The translations under genes and the position numbers were made by a program. From Sulfurivermis fontis (GTDB lineage: Bacteria > Pseudomonadota > Gammaproteobacteria > Thiohalomonadales > Thiohalomonadaceae), in contig NZ_AP018724.1 of assembly GCF_004001245.1 (NCBI RefSeq), positions 2,596,501 to 2,660,500 on the forward strand: 64,000 bases of DNA, written 5' to 3'. The notes beneath the pieces are model-generated. The model was not told where the DNA came from and ran no database searches. It saw only the letters and a program-made list of their open reading frames with translations. Shown here piece by piece: positions 63,276 to 64,000 of this stretch; within the stretch, counting starts at the first letter, position 1; each line of letters opens with the position of its first letter.

Positions 63276-64000
63276 CTATCCTTCCAACATCCGCTCGAAC
63301 TCCGCCAACGGCAGCGGCCGGCCGAGCAGATATCCCTGATATTCCTCGCAGCCCTGGGCCTGTAAGAAAGCCAGTTGCGCCTCCGTCTCCACACCCTCGG
63401 CGATCACCTCCAATTGCAGGCTGCGCGCCATGGCTATGATGGTAGTGACGATGGCGGCATCATTGCGATCGTCAGGGACGCCGTCGACGAAGGAGCGATC
63501 GATCTTGAGACGGTCCACCGGCAGGCGCTTGAGATAGCTGAGTGACGAATAGCCGGTACCGAAGTCGTCGATGGCGAGGGTGATCCCCAGCGCCTTGAGT
63601 CGCTCCAGGGTGCGCACACCCATCTCGGCATGGCTCAGCACGAAGCCCTCGGTAATCTCCAGTTCCAACCAGTGCGGATCGAGCCCTGTCTCGCTCAGTG
63701 CCTCACTCACCGTGGCCACGATGTCGCCATGCACGATCTGCTGGCCGGAAATGTTCACGGCAATACGCAGCGGCCGCCCCTGTTCCTGCCATCGTTGTGC
63801 CTGCCGGCAGGCGGCGTGCAATACCCAACGCCCCAAGGTCAGAATCAGGCCGGTCTCCTCCGCCAACGGGATGAAGCGGTCCGGCGGGATCAACCCCTTT
63901 TCCGGATGCTGCCAGCGCACCAGGGCTTCAGCCCCCACGCAGGACGAGCCATGCAGCGTCGCCTGTGGCTGGAAGTGCAGCAGCAATTCATTACGCTCCA
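63276..64000 (-). CDS. EAL-domain c-di-GMP phosphodiesterase, 5' part outside window
   Basis: The C-terminal 241 or so residues of an EAL protein; the N-terminus is cut by the window edge, so upstream sensory domains are unknown. The catalytic motifs are complete: [14 protein letters not shown] (EAL), [38 protein letters not shown] and [17 protein letters not shown], with [10 protein letters not shown] at the end. All residues needed for metal and substrate binding appear present, so activity is likely. Convergent with the chemoreceptor gene across the MITE. Confidence 0.93.
   Translation of the reverse strand, partial: ERNELLLHFQPQATLHGSSCVGAEALVRWQHPEKGLIPPDRFIPLAEETGLILTLGRWVLHAACRQAQRWQEQGRPLRIAVNISGQQIVHGDIVATVSEALSETGLDPHWLELEITEGFVLSHAEMGVRTLERLKALGITLAIDDFGTGYSSLSYLKRLPVDRLKIDRSFVDGVPDDRNDAAIVTTIIAMARSLQLEVIAEGVETEAQLAFLQAQGCEEYQGYLLGRPLPLAEFERMLEG

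Overview
The window is GC-rich chromosomal DNA from a gammaproteobacterium. The evidence is the gene order amgK / lptD-surA-pdxA-rsmA ... apaG-apaH, the AmgK/MurU recycling pair, cydP-cydA-cydB-cydX-ybgE, and many c-di-GMP signalling proteins. A free-living Chromatiales or sulfur-oxidiser-like lineage fits the gene content (DUF6858, SLAC1, copper receptor, nitrate assimilation), but that placement is inference. No rRNA, tRNA or CRISPR array was seen.

Layout. 1-9.6 kb: a frameshifted GFA-family gene, a coiled-coil protein, glgC, and two large minus-strand sensors (PhnD-like/PAS/GAF/HD-GYP and Tll0287-like/PAS/GGDEF). 9.8-21.1 kb: a nitrate assimilation locus. nasT (receiver-ANTAR) is followed by a leader with a sigma-54 promoter, a hexaloop hairpin and an intrinsic terminator, then nrtA, nrtB, nrtD, a signal-less NrtA-like protein (candidate NasS or NrtC-type sensor), nirB, nirD and nasA. 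21.2-26.4 kb: a GT2 glycosyltransferase and a second CHASE/PAS/GAF/HD-GYP protein. 26.5-28.2 kb: a MITE and a complete ISL3 insertion sequence with an 8-bp target duplication. 28.2-33.6 kb: a ClC channel, a GT28-like transferase, a UPF0126 protein, a frameshifted acetyltransferase and a 1-kb GGGGTCAGAGTAA array that duplicated part of a small membrane-protein gene. 33.9-39.1 kb: a sigma-54 activator divergent from a cyd operon that has a canonical -24/-12 promoter. 39.2-44.8 kb: a minus-strand cluster (Crp/Fnr, SLAC1, DUF6858, NifX-like, TonB copper receptor) and murU. 44.9-48.6 kb: two paralogous YbaK-HDOD proteins and a Sel1 protein. 48.9-61.0 kb: amgK, then divergently lptD, surA, pdxA, rsmA, a CheW-TM-LysM gene with a frameshift, comFB, pgl, glk, apaG, a methyltransferase and apaH. 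61.2-64 kb: a CZB chemoreceptor, a 14-copy heptamer array, another MITE and the C-terminal part of an EAL protein.

Themes. (1) Four sigma-54 promoters matching TGGCAC-N5-TTGCW lie before nasT, nrtA, cydP and the copper receptor. (2) c-di-GMP turnover and sensing is dense: two HD-GYP, one GGDEF, one EAL and one ComFB protein. (3) Intergenic DNA is full of repeats: five copies of one hairpin-chain MITE with NTAR target duplications, heptamer inverted repeats that start at stop codons, 36-nt inverted arms in both cyd spacers (one arm encodes the CydA tail), and the GGGGTCAGAGTAA array. These repeats, the split nitrate-sensing genes and the CheW-LysM/ComFB pair are the least conventional parts of the window.
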